In this document: in pieces, positions 63,587 through 64,000 of the stretch
Layout: each line of letters begins with the position of its first letter
Position numbering within the stretch: position 1 is the first letter of the stretch
The notes under the pieces: model-generated
Database searches by the model: none
What the model was told of the DNA's origin: nothing
The model's input: only the letters and a program-made list of their open reading frames with translations
Program-made: the position numbers and the translations under genes
From: CAVTYH01 sp963773875
GTDB lineage: Bacteria; Planctomycetota; Planctomycetia; Pirellulales; JADZDJ01
Direction of reading: 5' to 3'
NCBI GenBank assembly: GCA_963773875.1
Contig: CAVZCV010000014.1
Coordinates: forward strand, 372,001 to 436,000
Length of the DNA: 64,000 nt

Positions 63587-64000
63587 TTAGCGGACACCCA
63601 GATTTCTGGGCCCCCGCCGATTGTAACGCCATGTAATTGCTTCTCCTTGCAAATCCCACCAGGTGATCGACGGCAGCAAAACCAGTTCGCGGGAAATTCC
63701 CGAATAAACACCCTCCCTCCGGAACACAAGCCGCAACTGGTACAGCTCGTCGAGCATTTCTTCGCAATCGGCAATACCGGAGGGTTGACTACCAATCTCC
63801 TCGAAATCGATCATGGTCTCTATTTTTCGGCTTACTTCGTCTGGCGTCACTGCACCCCATTCTGTGGCAATGCGCAACGGAATCATCAAATTGTTTGGTA
63901 CGTTGCCGACGATTTTAACCGAATCTAACCCAGGATCGATGCCGGCCATAACAGGAAAGCATCTGCCTGTCGAATCGGCTAAAACTTCCAACTCGCCGCG
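63587..64000 (-). CDS. Hypothetical protein, running off the window edge
   Basis: The frame is open from the window edge to a stop at 63587, about 137 residues. It reads ELEVLADSTGRCFPVMAGID, then VGNVPNNLMIPLRIATEWGA and LPSITWWDLQGEAITWRYNR. The composition is that of a soluble protein; no family is recognised. A TTG at 63991 is the only start codon inside the window, but the gene probably begins beyond it. Its C-terminus is followed by a strong hairpin. Confidence 0.5.
   Translation of the reverse strand, partial: RGELEVLADSTGRCFPVMAGIDPGLDSVKIVGNVPNNLMIPLRIATEWGAVTPDEVSRKIETMIDFEEIGSQPSGIADCEEMLDELYQLRLVFRREGVYSGISRELVLLPSITWWDLQGEAITWRYNRRGPRNLGVR

Overview
The window looks like a piece of a Planctomycetota chromosome, probably of the Pirellulales type. 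This rests on family content: secreted proteins ending in a dockerin module plus a PEP-CTERM anchor, a DUF1559 pilin-like protein with the H-X9-DG motif, DUF1598, DUF4432, ThuA, a planctomycete-style sulfotransferase, and short proteins starting with an FTIRDLLWL segment. Genes lie on both strands. No rRNA, CRISPR array, complete transposon or phage module is visible.

Layout. 1-17 kb is mostly housekeeping: an SDR edge fragment, a serine hydrolase, glnE, a sulfotransferase, a ParE-type toxin-antitoxin pair, glycerate 2-kinase, DUF1598, two multipass membrane proteins, a ROK sugar kinase, lepA and a GNAT acetyltransferase. 17-28 kb is an accessory, decaying stretch with PEP-CTERM proteins, a glycine-rich pseudogene, two related leucine-rich-repeat (LRR) genes, three FTIRDLLWL genes, a LuxR regulator, short repeats and a perfect 26-bp palindrome. 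28-42 kb returns to metabolic and secreted genes: a TIM-barrel protein, a nuclease-like dockerin protein, DUF4432, a halogenase-like flavoprotein, ThuA, a methyltransferase, YceH, a VWA-like protein, an APH/ATPase fusion, a zinc ADH and a cytochrome. At 42.2-43.1 kb an integrase remnant sits beside tRNA-Val(CAC). 43-51.5 kb carries a hydrolase, a pectate-lyase-like protein with two tandem PEP-CTERM paralogues, and a DUF1559/lipoprotein pair.

The most interesting block is 52.1-59.7 kb. It is one tight complementary-strand operon: DUF2911, a secreted PIG-L protein, a one-helix membrane protein, a sodium:solute symporter, a short BshC-like protein, bshB1 and bshA, with ATGA/GTGA and other overlaps. 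It probably makes bacillithiol, using a cysteine-adding enzyme about half the usual length. 60-64 kb looks like an integration site: the 3' half of a tRNA-Phe, an IS3 OrfA stub, chimeric remnants and unrecognised genes.

At least a dozen genes need a one-base correction to read through, often in a homopolymer. Because core genes such as bshA are hit, many of these may be sequencing indels. Frameshifted genes are given as one span with the break described.
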